DNA from: Desulfohalovibrio reitneri
GTDB lineage: Bacteria > Desulfobacterota > Desulfovibrionia > Desulfovibrionales > Desulfovibrionaceae
Direction of reading: 5' to 3'
Length of the DNA: 49,401 nucleotides
Assembly (NCBI RefSeq): GCF_000711295.1
Contig: NZ_JOMJ01000001.1
Span: 1 to 49,401 of the forward strand
Positions 16,759-28,283 of this stretch are shown here, piece by piece. Position 1 is the first letter of the stretch; each line of letters opens with the position of its first letter. Under the pieces are notes generated by a model. It was given only the letters and a program-made list of their open reading frames with translations. It was not told where the DNA came from and ran no database searches. A program made the translations under genes and the position numbers.

Positions 16759-18417
16759 ATGCTGCTGCGACTGGTTCCCTGGCTGACCGTGGCGGCCTTT
16801 CTGCTGCCCGTGGCGGCGGGGCTGCTGGGCACCGTCCTGCCCGCAGTGGGCTATTTCCCCGCACTGGGCGGGGAGCGATTCAGCCTGGCTCCTCTGCGCA
16901 GCCTCTTGGAGCAGCCAGGGCTGGGCAAGTCCGTGGCGGTGACGCTGATCAGCGGTTTCGCCTCCACCCTGGCAGCCTTTGCCACGTCCACGGCCTTCTG
17001 CGCGGCCACCCACGACTCCAGGCTCTTTCGCTGGGCGCGCTATCTGTTCACCCCCAAACTAGCGGCGCCGCACGCGGCCGTGGCCATCGGAACGGCTTTT
17101 CTCCTGGCTCCCAGCGGCTGGCTGGCAAGGTTGTTCACTCCCTGGCTGACAGGCTGGGAAAGGCCTCCGGACGTGAGCATCGTGCACGACGAGTGGGGGA
17201 TGTGCATGGCCTTCGGGTTGGCCCTCAAAGAGATTCCATTCCTGGTGCTCATGACCATGAGTGCCCTGAACCAGGTGCGGTCGAGCGAGAATCTGGCCGT
17301 TGCCCGCTCACTTGGCTACGGCCCGGCGACAGCCTGGATGAAGACGGTCTTTCCTCAGGTTTATCCGCAAATACGGCTCCCGGTGTACGCGGTGCTGGCC
17401 TTCTCCCTTTCGGTCGTGGACGTGGCCATCATCCTCGGCCCGACCAACCCGCCGCCTCTGGCCGCATACGTCTTCCGCCTCTTTTCCCACCGCGATCTGG
17501 CCATGCAATTCCCGGCCGCAGCCGGGGCGATGCTTCAGCTAGGGCTGGTGGCGGCCGGCATCGGGGTGTGGAGGCTGGCGGAATTGGCCGTTTCCCGATT
17601 GTTTCGAGGGTGGCTGACCGCGGGAAGCAGGGGAGGGGGAGTGCCGGTGGGGCGCGTCTGGGCTTGGTCCGCCCTGGGCATGTGCACCGGGGCGGCAGTG
17701 TTGGGCGCGGCGGTCATGGGTGTGTGGTCGCTGGCCAGAAGCTGGTGGTTTCCCGCGGCCCTGCCGAGCCGCTGGACTCTGGACAACTGGAGCCGCCACC
17801 TGGACAACCTGGCCGACCCGTTTTGGACCACGGTCGTCGTGGGGTGTGCGGCCACGGGGCTCGCCCTGGTGTTGGTCCTGGGCTGCCTGGAGAACGAGGA
17901 CCGGCACCGTGTCCGCACCGAACGGCGCGCCTTGTGGTTGCTGTACGTGCCGCTTCTGGTGCCGCAGATAGGCTTTCTCTTCGGGCTGCAGGTGGTTCTG
18001 GTGCGACTGGGGGTGGACGGGGGCCTGGGAGCCGTTGTCTGGAGCCACTTGCTTTTTGTACTGCCCTACGTGTTTCTGGCCCTGGCCGACCCATGGCGAT
18101 CCAAGGACGAGCGGTACGCCCGCACAGCTGCCTGCCTGGGATGTCCGCCCCGGCGAGTCTTTCTGCGGGTCAAACTGCCCATGCTTCTGCGTCCCGTCCT
18201 GTTCGCCGCGGCTGTGGGATTCGCCGTGAGCGTGGCGCAGTACCTGCCCACCGTCTTTGCCGGCGCGGGCCGCCAAGCCACCCTGACCACCGAGGCCGTG
18301 ACGCTTTCCACCGGCGCGGACCGCCGGGTCATCGGGGTCTACGCCTTTGTCCAGGCGGCCCTGCCCATGCTGGTCTATCTGGCGGCGGTTGGGCTGCCGG
18401 GAAGAAGGAGGGAGTGA
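16759..18417 (+). CDS. ynjC: YnjC-like ABC transporter permease (fused two-domain)
   Basis: The 552-residue protein has about twelve membrane helices in two homologous halves, each with a binding-protein-dependent transport fold. The first-half EAA-type loop is near EIPFLVLMTMSAL with SENLAVARSLGYGPATAW; the second half has RYARTAACLGCPPRRVFLRV. So both permease domains of the importer are in one chain, as in YnjC of E. coli. It starts 4 bases after the ynjB stop. It ends the trkH-trkA-ynjDBC run. Confidence 0.85.
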   Translation: MLLRLVPWLTVAAFLLPVAAGLLGTVLPAVGYFPALGGERFSLAPLRSLLEQPGLGKSVAVTLISGFASTLAAFATSTAFCAATHDSRLFRWARYLFTPKLAAPHAAVAIGTAFLLAPSGWLARLFTPWLTGWERPPDVSIVHDEWGMCMAFGLALKEIPFLVLMTMSALNQVRSSENLAVARSLGYGPATAWMKTVFPQVYPQIRLPVYAVLAFSLSVVDVAIILGPTNPPPLAAYVFRLFSHRDLAMQFPAAAGAMLQLGLVAAGIGVWRLAELAVSRLFRGWLTAGSRGGGVPVGRVWAWSALGMCTGAAVLGAAVMGVWSLARSWWFPAALPSRWTLDNWSRHLDNLADPFWTTVVVGCAATGLALVLVLGCLENEDRHRVRTERRALWLLYVPLLVPQIGFLFGLQVVLVRLGVDGGLGAVVWSHLLFVLPYVFLALADPWRSKDERYARTAACLGCPPRRVFLRVKLPMLLRPVLFAAAVGFAVSVAQYLPTVFAGAGRQATLTTEAVTLSTGADRRVIGVYAFVQAALPMLVYLAAVGLPGRRRE

Positions 18418-18512
18418 AGGCGGCAACGCGGCCCTGACTCCAGATTGGCTGCCCGCTCCACGGTCCCCGCGCGTCCTCGATCAGACGGCAATTCGTGAAT
18501 TCGCCCCGGCGC

Positions 18513-18542
18513 TTGTCCAAGATGGGCGGTACGCGATATACT
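18513..18542 (+). promoter_or_regulatory. Candidate sigma-70 promoter for the typA leader
   Basis: TTGTCC (18513-18518), 18 bases, TATACT (18537-18542). A transcript would start near 18549 and give a leader of about 175 bases before typA, ending with the hairpin at 18677-18712. Confidence 0.5.
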
Positions 18543-18676
18543 CGCAGGTAGGCAAATCCAGACTGTCTCTTCGGCGGAGAAAAGGCTTGCCCGACGCGCT
18601 CTTTTGGCCTAATCGGGGCTTGCCGGATTTTCCGGCCCGCGGCGGGAGCCGCCTCGAACTTCATTTTGAACAGTAC

Positions 18677-18714
18677 AAGCCCCCGTTCGCCTTGACGGAC
18701 GGGGCTTTTTCTTG
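18677..18714 (+). terminator. Terminator-like hairpin just ahead of typA
   Basis: AAGCCCCCGT and ACGGGGCTT-type arms (with one bulge) close a short loop and are followed by TTTTTCTT. This fits an intrinsic terminator. It ends about ten bases before the typA ATG, whose weak GGGGA ribosome site follows directly. It can end the ynj transcript, or act as an attenuator in the typA leader. Confidence 0.6.
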
Positions 18715-18723
18715 GGGACCAAC

Positions 18724-20556
<1,833 letters not shown>

Positions 20557-20570
20557 CGATCATGGCCTTT

Positions 20571-20605
20571 CCATCTCCCTTGAGGTAGATTTGGGTGGGA
20601 GATGG
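20571..20605 (+). promoter_or_regulatory. Hairpin covering the ribosome-binding site of the GGDEF gene
   Basis: CCATCTCCC (20571-20579) pairs perfectly with GGGAGATGG (20597-20605) around a 17-base loop. The 3' arm holds the GGGAG ribosome site and the first ATG. Translation of the diguanylate cyclase would need the stem to open. Confidence 0.6.
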
Positions 20606-20607
20606 TG

Positions 20608-21399
20608 ATGGAAAGGTTGCCGGAATATGGGCGCAGGCGATGGCGCCGCTCCGGACAGGGGGTGGTCCTGGGTGCGGGCGCGGCCGCGGGATGGGCTGTT
20701 CTGAGCGGTCTGCTGGGCCTTTGGGACGACGCCGGGCCCGTCTATCAGGTTTGGTTGTACGGCTACATGACCGTCGGCTCCATGGCCGCTTTCGGAGCTT
20801 TCGGTTTCTTCGCTGGCGTGCATGAGGAGCGGTTCGCCGAAATGTCTCTGGTGGACCACCTTACCCGGGCCTACAACACCCGCTCATTTCATGAAGCGCT
20901 TCGCGGCGAGTTCGCCAACGCCAAGCGCCACAATCGCCCCCTGTCCATCATTCTCCTCGACCTCGACCACTTCAAGCAGATCAACGACACCTTTGGGCAC
21001 CAGGCCGGAGACGAAGTGCTCCGGGCGGTAGCCAGTACTGTTTCCGATTACATCCGCGAGGGGGATACGCTTTACCGCGTTGGTGGGGAGGAGTTCGCCG
21101 TGCTCATGCCGGAAACCCCGGCCTCGGGCGGAATGGCCCTGGCCGAACGCATCCGCGAGGCCGTCCGTGAAAAGCCGGTGGTGATCGGTAAGAGCGAGCG
21201 GGTCAACGTCCGCATGTCCCTGGGAGTGGCCGGAACCGACCGCATTCAGGCGGAAACGTCCACGGAGTTGTTCGCCAGCGTGGATCATGCCCTCTACGAG
21301 GCCAAGGAGGGCGGGCGCGATCGCAGCGTCATGGCCGAGGACATCCACTTCGGGGACAGCACCGAGGTCTGGGTGGAAGGCGGCTGGGGCGGAGGTTGA
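20608..21399 (+). CDS. Membrane-anchored diguanylate cyclase (GGDEF)
   Basis: The protein (263 residues from the ATG at 20608; 265 from the ATG at 20602) has two short hydrophobic segments near residues 20-40 and 52-70, then a GGDEF domain. SLVDHLTRAYNTRSF begins the domain; LLDLDHFKQINDTFGHQAGD holds the metal-binding Asp; GGEEF replaces the canonical GGDEF and is compatible with activity. An RxxD inhibitory site is not clear. It should make cyclic di-GMP from GTP. The ribosome site is in a perfect 9-bp hairpin. The hydrolase gene follows with one base between. Confidence 0.92.
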   Translation: MERLPEYGRRRWRRSGQGVVLGAGAAAGWAVLSGLLGLWDDAGPVYQVWLYGYMTVGSMAAFGAFGFFAGVHEERFAEMSLVDHLTRAYNTRSFHEALRGEFANAKRHNRPLSIILLDLDHFKQINDTFGHQAGDEVLRAVASTVSDYIREGDTLYRVGGEEFAVLMPETPASGGMALAERIREAVREKPVVIGKSERVNVRMSLGVAGTDRIQAETSTELFASVDHALYEAKEGGRDRSVMAEDIHFGDSTEVWVEGGWGGG

Positions 21400-21400
21400 G

Positions 21401-23311
21401 ATGCGTCGCCGCGTCCGCGTTCTTTTCTGGATGGGGGCGGTTGTTCTCCTCCTGTCCCTCGCCGGGCTGGCGGTCCTCATCCATTCACGGCGGGTGGAAC
21501 CCATCGACCCGGCGAAGGCCGAATCCCTGGCGGACATCTTTGGCGGAGCGGCGACGTTTCCAGAGCCCGTTTACAAGGGCGTCGATTCGTCATCGTACTA
21601 TGTGACCATGCGCGACGGCGTGCGCATCGCCGTGGACGTTAATCTTCCCAAAGGCTTGCCGGAAGGGGAGCGCGTTCCGGCGCTGTTTTCGGCCACCCGC
21701 TACTGGCGAGACTGGGACCTGTTGCCACCGCTGGACTTGTTGCTGGGCGCGGGCGGCGACACGCGGTTTTTCTGCTCCCATGGGTACGCCGTGGTCAAGA
21801 TGGACGCCAGGGGCACCGGCGCCTCCTTCGGAAGCCGAGGATTTCCCTGGTCCGGGAATGAGCGGCGGGACTACCTTGACGTGCTGGACTGGGTCGCCTC
21901 CCGTCCCTGGTCCAACGGCCGGGTGGGTGCGCGGGGAGTCTCCTACGAGGGCACCGCGGCCGAGTTCATGGCCGCAATGGGCCACCCCGCGCTCAAGTGC
22001 GCCGCACCCATGTTCTGCCTGTACGACGCCTACCGCGACATCGCTTTCCCCGGCGGCGTGCTCAACGACTGGTTCGTTCGCAAGTGGGGGTTGTTCAACA
22101 ACGCCCTGGACGCCAACACCCTGCCCGACTCCCTGCCCTGGCTGGCCCGCAGGCTGGTGCGCGGCGTGGAACCGGTGGACGGCAAAGACGGGGAGGAGTT
22201 GTTGCGACAGGCTGTGGCCGAGCACAGCGCCAACGGCGATATTTACACCAATGCCCGCAGCGTGACCTTTCGCGACGACGTGGCGCGCCCCGCTGGCGTT
22301 TCCATCAACACCTTCAGTCCCCACGCCTTCGCCGAGCAAGCCGAGCGGGCTGGAACTCCGCTGTACGCCTGGGGCGGCTGGTTCGACGGCGCCTACGCCC
22401 GTGCGCTTCTTTCGCGGTTCAGGGGACTGGACGTGCCCCAACGGGCGGTCATCGGACCCTGGAACCATGGGGCGGCTTCGGTGGATGATCCCTTCCTGCC
22501 TGACGACGCCGGGGTCCAGCCGGGCGAAACCGCGCGGTTGTGGGAGCTCCTGCGATACTTCGACTACTTTCTCAAAGAGCGGGGACGACGCCCGGAAGAT
22601 GGCTTGTTCTACTTCACCCTTGGTGAAGGAGCGTGGAAACGCACCGACGTCTGGCCGCCCCAGGGGCAAAGGCGGCGAAATCTCTTTCTGGCCGGTCCGG
22701 GGCAACTCTCCTTTGAAACTCCTGAAAGCGACGGCGAGGAAACCTACAAGGTGGATTTCCGGGCCGCTTCCGGCTCATCCAACAGGTGGCGAACCCAGCT
22801 TGACCGGGGCGCTGTGCGCTATCCAGACCGGGCAGAACGAGACCAGCGGCTTTTGCTCTACGAGTCGCCTCCCCTGGATGGACCGCTGGAATTGACCGGC
22901 TCGCCTGTTCTGCACCTGTACTTGGCCCTGGACGGCACAGACGGCGCGGTGCATGCCTATCTGGAGGCGGTGGACGAGAAAGGGACCCCGCGCATGCTCA
23001 CCGAGGGAACGCTGCGGATGCTGCATCGCGCGGAATCCGAAGATTCTTCTCCCTATCCCGTGCCCGGGCCGTACCGAACCTTCCGACGCGCGGACGGGAT
23101 GGTTTTGAATCCTGGTGAAATAGCGGAAGCGGCCATCGAGATGCTGCCCACCTCCGTGCTCATCCCGCGCGGCCACCGACTACGCCTGGCCCTGGCCGGG
23201 GCCAACGCTTCCCAGTTCGCACGCATTCCGGTTCAGGGCGGCTTGAGCTGGTCCGTGAAGCGCGGCCCGGCTTTCCCTTCCCGGCTCGATTTACCGGTCA
23301 TACCCCGCTGA
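21401..23311 (+). CDS. CocE/NonD-type (peptidase S15) alpha/beta hydrolase, membrane-anchored
   Basis: The 636-residue protein begins with an N-terminal hydrophobic anchor (residues 9-27). The catalytic part resembles the X-Pro dipeptidyl-peptidase/CocE family: YVTMRDGVRIAVDVNLPKG, VVKMDARGTGASFGS, the nucleophile elbow GVSYEGT (Ser near 181), YAWGGWFDGAYARALL with the Asp, and IGPWNHGAA with the His. The C-terminal jelly-roll domain (from about 430; LELTGSPVLHLYLAL, RGHRLRLALAGAN) is present. Members cleave ester or acyl bonds or N-terminal dipeptides; the substrate is not clear. It follows the diguanylate cyclase gene directly, but a functional link is not evident. Confidence 0.85.
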   Translation: MRRRVRVLFWMGAVVLLLSLAGLAVLIHSRRVEPIDPAKAESLADIFGGAATFPEPVYKGVDSSSYYVTMRDGVRIAVDVNLPKGLPEGERVPALFSATRYWRDWDLLPPLDLLLGAGGDTRFFCSHGYAVVKMDARGTGASFGSRGFPWSGNERRDYLDVLDWVASRPWSNGRVGARGVSYEGTAAEFMAAMGHPALKCAAPMFCLYDAYRDIAFPGGVLNDWFVRKWGLFNNALDANTLPDSLPWLARRLVRGVEPVDGKDGEELLRQAVAEHSANGDIYTNARSVTFRDDVARPAGVSINTFSPHAFAEQAERAGTPLYAWGGWFDGAYARALLSRFRGLDVPQRAVIGPWNHGAASVDDPFLPDDAGVQPGETARLWELLRYFDYFLKERGRRPEDGLFYFTLGEGAWKRTDVWPPQGQRRRNLFLAGPGQLSFETPESDGEETYKVDFRAASGSSNRWRTQLDRGAVRYPDRAERDQRLLLYESPPLDGPLELTGSPVLHLYLALDGTDGAVHAYLEAVDEKGTPRMLTEGTLRMLHRAESEDSSPYPVPGPYRTFRRADGMVLNPGEIAEAAIEMLPTSVLIPRGHRLRLALAGANASQFARIPVQGGLSWSVKRGPAFPSRLDLPVIPR

Positions 23312-23360
23312 CCCCCGAACACGGCGCGAAACCTGGTTTCGTTGCGCATTTCGTTTCCAG

Positions 23361-23379
23361 ATCGTGTTTTTGACACGAT
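23361..23379. promoter_or_regulatory. 19-bp palindrome over the -35 box of the metal ABC/FmdE operon
   Basis: ATCGTGT-N5-ACACGAT (7-5-7, perfect). It contains TTGACA (23370-23375), a perfect -35 hexamer; TATACG (23391-23396) is a candidate -10 with a short 15-base spacer. A repressor site is the simplest reading. The regulator cannot be named. The stem is followed by TTTTG, so a weak terminator for the preceding gene is an alternative. Confidence 0.6.
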
Positions 23380-23459
23380 TTTGAGATTCGTATACGCATG
23401 GCGCATCAGCTTTCATGATGAAATCACACTCAAGTGGTCCGTAATTCCGGGAGGCAGCC

Positions 23460-24563
23460 ATGGGCAGGGTTTTTTTCATTCTTCTCATTCTGTTGACAGC
23501 TGTTTCCGCGCCCGCCGCGGAAAACCGGCACGTCACGGATGCCCTTGGCCGACAGGTCGCGGTACCGTCCGAAGTGGAACGCGTTATCTGCTCCGGACCG
23601 GGGTGCCTGCGGCTGCTCACCTATTTGCGGGCGCAGGACATGGCAGTGGGTGTGGACGACATGGAAAAAAGGCGTCCGGCCTTCGACGCCCGGCCATACG
23701 CCCTGGGGCATCCCGAGTTTAAGAAGCTCCCCCTGTTCGGCGAGTTCCGGGGACACGATAATCCGGAACTCATCGCCTCCCTCGATCCGGCGCCGCAGGT
23801 CATTCTCAAGACGTATCCCACAATGGGGCACGATGCCGCCGAATTGCAGGCCAAGACAGGTATTCCCGTGGTCGGCTTGGAGTACGGCGATCTGGTCAAT
23901 TACCGGGAGCAGCTGAACCACGCCCTGCGAACCATGGGGCGGGTGGTCGGCAAATCTGAACGGGCCGAGGAGGTGATCAATTACTTTGACGGCGCGATAG
24001 CCGATCTCCATGAGCGGTCAGGGGATGTTGCAGATCCCCGCCGGCCAACTTGCTACGTGGGTGGCATCGCCAAGAAGGGGCCGCACGGTTTTCAATCCAC
24101 CAACCCCACGTATCCGCCCTTCGTGTTTACCAACGCGGACAACGTGGCCAGCGACCCCTCCCTGACCGGGCGAGCCCGCCAGCACGCCAACGTGGCCAAG
24201 GAGATGCTCCTGGTCTGGGATCCAGATGTCCTTTTTTTGGACCTGGCCACCATGCAACTGGCGGGGGCCGCCTCCGGCCTGCACGAACTGCGCACCGACC
24301 CGGTTTACCAAGCTCTTTCAGCGACCGGAGAGGGGAGGGTGTACGGGCTGCTGCCGTACAACTGGTACACCAAGAATTTCGGAACCATTCTGGCCAACGC
24401 CTACTTTGTGGGCAAAACCCTGTACCCGGAGCGGTTCGACGACGTTGACCCGGCGGCCAAGGCGGACGCCATCTATTCCTTTCTGGTCGGCGAGTCCGTA
24501 TTCGACCGCATGAACGAGTCGTTCCGGGGAATGGCGTACAGGCGAATTCAGGTGGCCGAATAA
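23460..24563 (+). CDS. FecB/BtuF-type ABC transporter substrate-binding protein (metal or metal chelate)
   Basis: The 367-residue protein starts MGRVFFILLILLTAVSAPAA with a signal peptide. It has the FecB/BtuF/helical-backbone fold: HVTDALGRQVAVPSEVERVI, CSGPGCLRLLTYL, DNPELIASLDPAPQVILK, then a long helix and the second lobe AKEMLLVWDPDVLFLDLATM and YWYTKNFGT-type end (LLPYNWYTKNFGTILANAYF). The start follows GGGAGG. Family members carry iron chelates, cobalamin or molybdate/tungstate. The linked fmdE suggests Mo or W, but this is inference. It is the first gene of a four-gene operon. Confidence 0.85.
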   Translation: MGRVFFILLILLTAVSAPAAENRHVTDALGRQVAVPSEVERVICSGPGCLRLLTYLRAQDMAVGVDDMEKRRPAFDARPYALGHPEFKKLPLFGEFRGHDNPELIASLDPAPQVILKTYPTMGHDAAELQAKTGIPVVGLEYGDLVNYREQLNHALRTMGRVVGKSERAEEVINYFDGAIADLHERSGDVADPRRPTCYVGGIAKKGPHGFQSTNPTYPPFVFTNADNVASDPSLTGRARQHANVAKEMLLVWDPDVLFLDLATMQLAGAASGLHELRTDPVYQALSATGEGRVYGLLPYNWYTKNFGTILANAYFVGKTLYPERFDDVDPAAKADAIYSFLVGESVFDRMNESFRGMAYRRIQVAE

Positions 24564-25631
24564 ATGCACTTCCACGACGGCGCCGTACCAGAGGAATACC
24601 TGCGGTATACGGGGCGCAAGAAGCTCCTGCTTGCTCTGGGCGTTACCCTCTCGGCCTGCATGCTGGTGGCGGCCGTGTCCGTGGGGTCGGCCGGGCTGCC
24701 GGTACACGAAGCCGTGGCCAGCCTGCTGGGCATGGGCGACGACAAGCGGATCGACCTCATCGTCTGGTCCATCCGCCTCCCACAGGCCCTGACGGCAATC
24801 ACAGCTGGGGCCGGACTGGCCGTTGCCGGGGCGGTCATGCAGTCCATTCTGCGCAACCCCCTGGGGTCGCCGTTCACCCTCGGCATTTCACAGGCTGCGG
24901 CGTTCGGAGCGGCCTTTTCCGTCATGGTGCTTGGTTCCGGGATCATGACCTCCACCAACGCCGGCGCTGTGACCATTGCCAACCCCTATCTCACCACGGC
25001 CACGGCCTTCTGTTTCTGCCTCTTGGCGGCCTGCGTCATTATCGCCGTTTCCAGGGTGCGCGGGGCGTCTCCGGAAACCATGGTGCTCTGCGGCGTGGCC
25101 TTGGGGTCGCTGTTCACCGCGGGCACCATGTTCCTGCAGTACTTCGCGGACGATGTGCAGTTGGCGGCCATGGTCTTCTGGACCTTCGGGGACGTTGCCA
25201 GGGCGAGTTGGCGGGAGTTGGCCTTCATCGCCATGGTTGTCGTCCTGTCTTCGATTTACTTTCTCTTTCAGTCCTGGAACCTCAACGCCATCGACGCGGG
25301 CGACGAAACGGCCAAGGGCCTGGGCGTGCGCGTGGAGCGGCTTCGACTGGTGGGCATGCTGGTGGCTTCCCTGCTGACCGCGGTGGTGGTTTCCTTCTTG
25401 GGCATCATTGGCTTTGTGGGGCTGGTTACACCGCACATGGTGCGGCGACTCATCGGCGGCGACCACCGCTACCTGCTCCCAGCGACCATCGTGCTCGGCG
25501 CGCTGCTATTGCTGGCTGCGGACACCGCCGCTCGGCTGCTTCTGGCTCCGCACATCCTGCCCGTTTCCGTGCTCACGGCCTTCCTCGGCGCGCCGGTTTT
25601 TCTGCTCCTTATCCTGCGGAGAAGAAGCTGA
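24564..25631 (+). CDS. FecCD-type ABC transporter permease
   Basis: The 355-residue protein is a FecCD/BtuC-family permease with about ten helices. Conserved parts: RLPQALTAITAGAGLAVAGA, QSILRNPLGSPFTLGISQAA, GASPETMVLCGVALGSLF, GDETAKGLGVRVERLRL, GIIGFVGLVTPHMVRRLIGG (the usual C-terminal signature). The ATG directly follows the stop of the binding protein (TAAATG), and the stop overlaps the next gene by TGATG. It forms the channel of the importer. Confidence 0.92.
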   Translation: MHFHDGAVPEEYLRYTGRKKLLLALGVTLSACMLVAAVSVGSAGLPVHEAVASLLGMGDDKRIDLIVWSIRLPQALTAITAGAGLAVAGAVMQSILRNPLGSPFTLGISQAAAFGAAFSVMVLGSGIMTSTNAGAVTIANPYLTTATAFCFCLLAACVIIAVSRVRGASPETMVLCGVALGSLFTAGTMFLQYFADDVQLAAMVFWTFGDVARASWRELAFIAMVVVLSSIYFLFQSWNLNAIDAGDETAKGLGVRVERLRLVGMLVASLLTAVVVSFLGIIGFVGLVTPHMVRRLIGGDHRYLLPATIVLGALLLLAADTAARLLLAPHILPVSVLTAFLGAPVFLLLILRRRS

Positions 25632-26398
25632 TGCTCGCGGTCAACGACATCACCTTCGCTTACAACGGGCACAAGGTATTGCGCCGCGTGAATCTATCGG
25701 TTCCCCCCGGTAGCCTGACCGCCGTGCTGGGACCAAACGGCGCGGGCAAGACCACTCTGCTCAAGTGTGTCAACGCCATCCACTCCCCTGGCGGCGGGGC
25801 GGTCATGGTGGACGGCCGTGAGGTCTCGCGACTGGGACCGGAGGACATTGCCCGGCTGGTGGGCTACGTGGCCCAGCGCACGGAACCGGCCAGGCTTACC
25901 GCATTCGATGCCGTTCTCATGGGCCGCAGGCCGCACGTGCGCTGGCGCGTGTCCCGCCACGACCTGGAAACCGTGGACGCGGCCCTCAAGCGATTGGGGC
26001 TCGCCGACCTGGCCATGCGGCACATCGACGAGATGAGCGGCGGCGAATTGCAGAAGGTGGCAGTGGCCAGGGCGCTGGTGCAGGAGCCGCGCCTGCTTTT
26101 GCTGGACGAGCCAACCAGCTCCCTGGATCTGCGCAACCAGATCGAAGTGCTGCGCATGGTGCGGCGGGTGGTGGACGAGCACGGCGTGGCCGCGCTGATG
26201 ACCATGCACGACCTGAACACCGCCTTGGCCACTGCGGACCGCTTCGTTTTCCTCAAGGAAGGGCGGGTCCAGGGGTGTGTGGACAAAAGCGGAATAACCG
26301 CGGAAATCATTTCGGAGGTTTACGGGCTTCCGGTGGACATCGAAACCGTGCGGGGGTTGCCTGTGGTGGCTCCACGCATGGATTGGAGGACGGCATGA
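25631..26398 (+). CDS. FecE/BtuD-type ABC transporter ATP-binding protein
   Basis: The 255-residue ATPase contains Walker A (LGPNGAGKTTLLKC), Q-loop (VGYVAQRTEPARLT), signature (MSGGELQKVAVARALV), Walker B (RLLLLDEPTSSLD) and H-loop (ALMTMHDLNTAL). VLMGRRPHVRWRVSRHDLE between Q-loop and signature is typical for the iron/B12 type. It powers the FecCD-type permease. Its stop overlaps fmdE by ATGA, so it is translationally coupled to it. Confidence 0.93.
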   Translation: MLAVNDITFAYNGHKVLRRVNLSVPPGSLTAVLGPNGAGKTTLLKCVNAIHSPGGGAVMVDGREVSRLGPEDIARLVGYVAQRTEPARLTAFDAVLMGRRPHVRWRVSRHDLETVDAALKRLGLADLAMRHIDEMSGGELQKVAVARALVQEPRLLLLDEPTSSLDLRNQIEVLRMVRRVVDEHGVAALMTMHDLNTALATADRFVFLKEGRVQGCVDKSGITAEIISEVYGLPVDIETVRGLPVVAPRMDWRTA

Positions 26399-27003
26399 CT
26401 TGCGGGATCCCCTGGGAAAGAATCCAAGCGGTGATTGATTTCCATGGCCACTCCTGCCCCGGGCTGACCATCGGCGTGCGCGCGGCGGAAATGGCCCTGC
26501 GCGACCTGGGCCACGCTTCGGAGAGCGATCTTGTTGCCGTTGTGGAAACGGACATGTGCGGCGTGGACGCCATTCAGTTCCTCACAGGTTGCACGTTCGG
26601 CAAGGGCAACCTCGTGCATCGCGATTACGGCAAGATGGCCTTTTCCTTTTACGACAGGTCGTCGGGGAAGGGGGTCCGGCTGCTCCTGCACCCCGAAGCC
26701 CAGGGCGAAATGGGGGCGGAAATGCGGGATTTGATGGGCAAGTCAGCCCGGGGGGAGGCTTCCGAAGTGGACCGGACGCGCCTGGATGAACTCCGCGAGG
26801 CCGTGCAGCGGCGCTACATGGAGCTGCCCCTCGAGGTGTTGTTCGAAGCTAAGGATGCCCCGCCGCCACCCAGCCCGGCCCGGATTCTGGAGACCCTTAC
26901 CTGCGCCGCGTGCGGGGAGGGCGTCATGGAATCGAGGAGCCGCCGAATGGGTGGCGAAACGCTCTGTATTCCCTGTTTCCAGGACGGAGAGCAGAAACGC
27001 TGA
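26395..27003 (+). CDS. fmdE: FmdE-like protein with C-terminal zinc ribbon
   Basis: The 202-residue protein has an FmdE domain (residues 1-135: [59 protein letters not shown]). A C-terminal ribbon follows with CAACGEG and CIPC. FmdE is named from the molybdenum formylmethanofuran dehydrogenase operon of methanogens, but bacterial copies occur without that enzyme and their role is unknown. The conserved His/Cys residues suggest metal binding. The gene overlaps the metal-type ABC ATPase (ATGA). I infer that the four-gene operon acts in supply or sensing of a metal such as Mo, W or Fe. Confidence 0.88.
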   Translation: MTCGIPWERIQAVIDFHGHSCPGLTIGVRAAEMALRDLGHASESDLVAVVETDMCGVDAIQFLTGCTFGKGNLVHRDYGKMAFSFYDRSSGKGVRLLLHPEAQGEMGAEMRDLMGKSARGEASEVDRTRLDELREAVQRRYMELPLEVLFEAKDAPPPPSPARILETLTCAACGEGVMESRSRRMGGETLCIPCFQDGEQKR

Positions 27004-27068
27004 CCTTGACCAGCACTCCCCCCAGGCACTACACCGGCTCGATACAAAATGCACAAGGGGAGAGCTAC

Positions 27069-28223
<1,155 letters not shown>

Positions 28224-28248
28224 CCAGCCGCGCGTACTGAACGACCAT

Positions 28249-28277
28249 GGGCGGCTCCTTCGGGGCCGCCCTTTTTT
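28249..28277 (+). terminator. Intrinsic terminator of icd
   Basis: GGGCGGC (28249-28255) pairs with GCCGCCC (28265-28271), then six T residues at 28272-28277. Confidence 0.9.
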
Positions 28278-28283
28278 CTTGCG

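Larger units (their letters stand above)
18418..18723 (+). other. Noncoding gap between ynjC and typA; long typA leader or small RNA
   Basis: The 306 bases hold no convincing gene or tRNA. They hold a candidate promoter (18513-18542) and a terminator-like hairpin at 18677-18712. Between these lie several GC-rich inverted repeats, for example GGATTTTCC and GGCCCGCGGCGGGAGCC. The stretch may be a regulatory leader of typA or a separate small RNA of roughly 160 bases. Confidence 0.5.
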
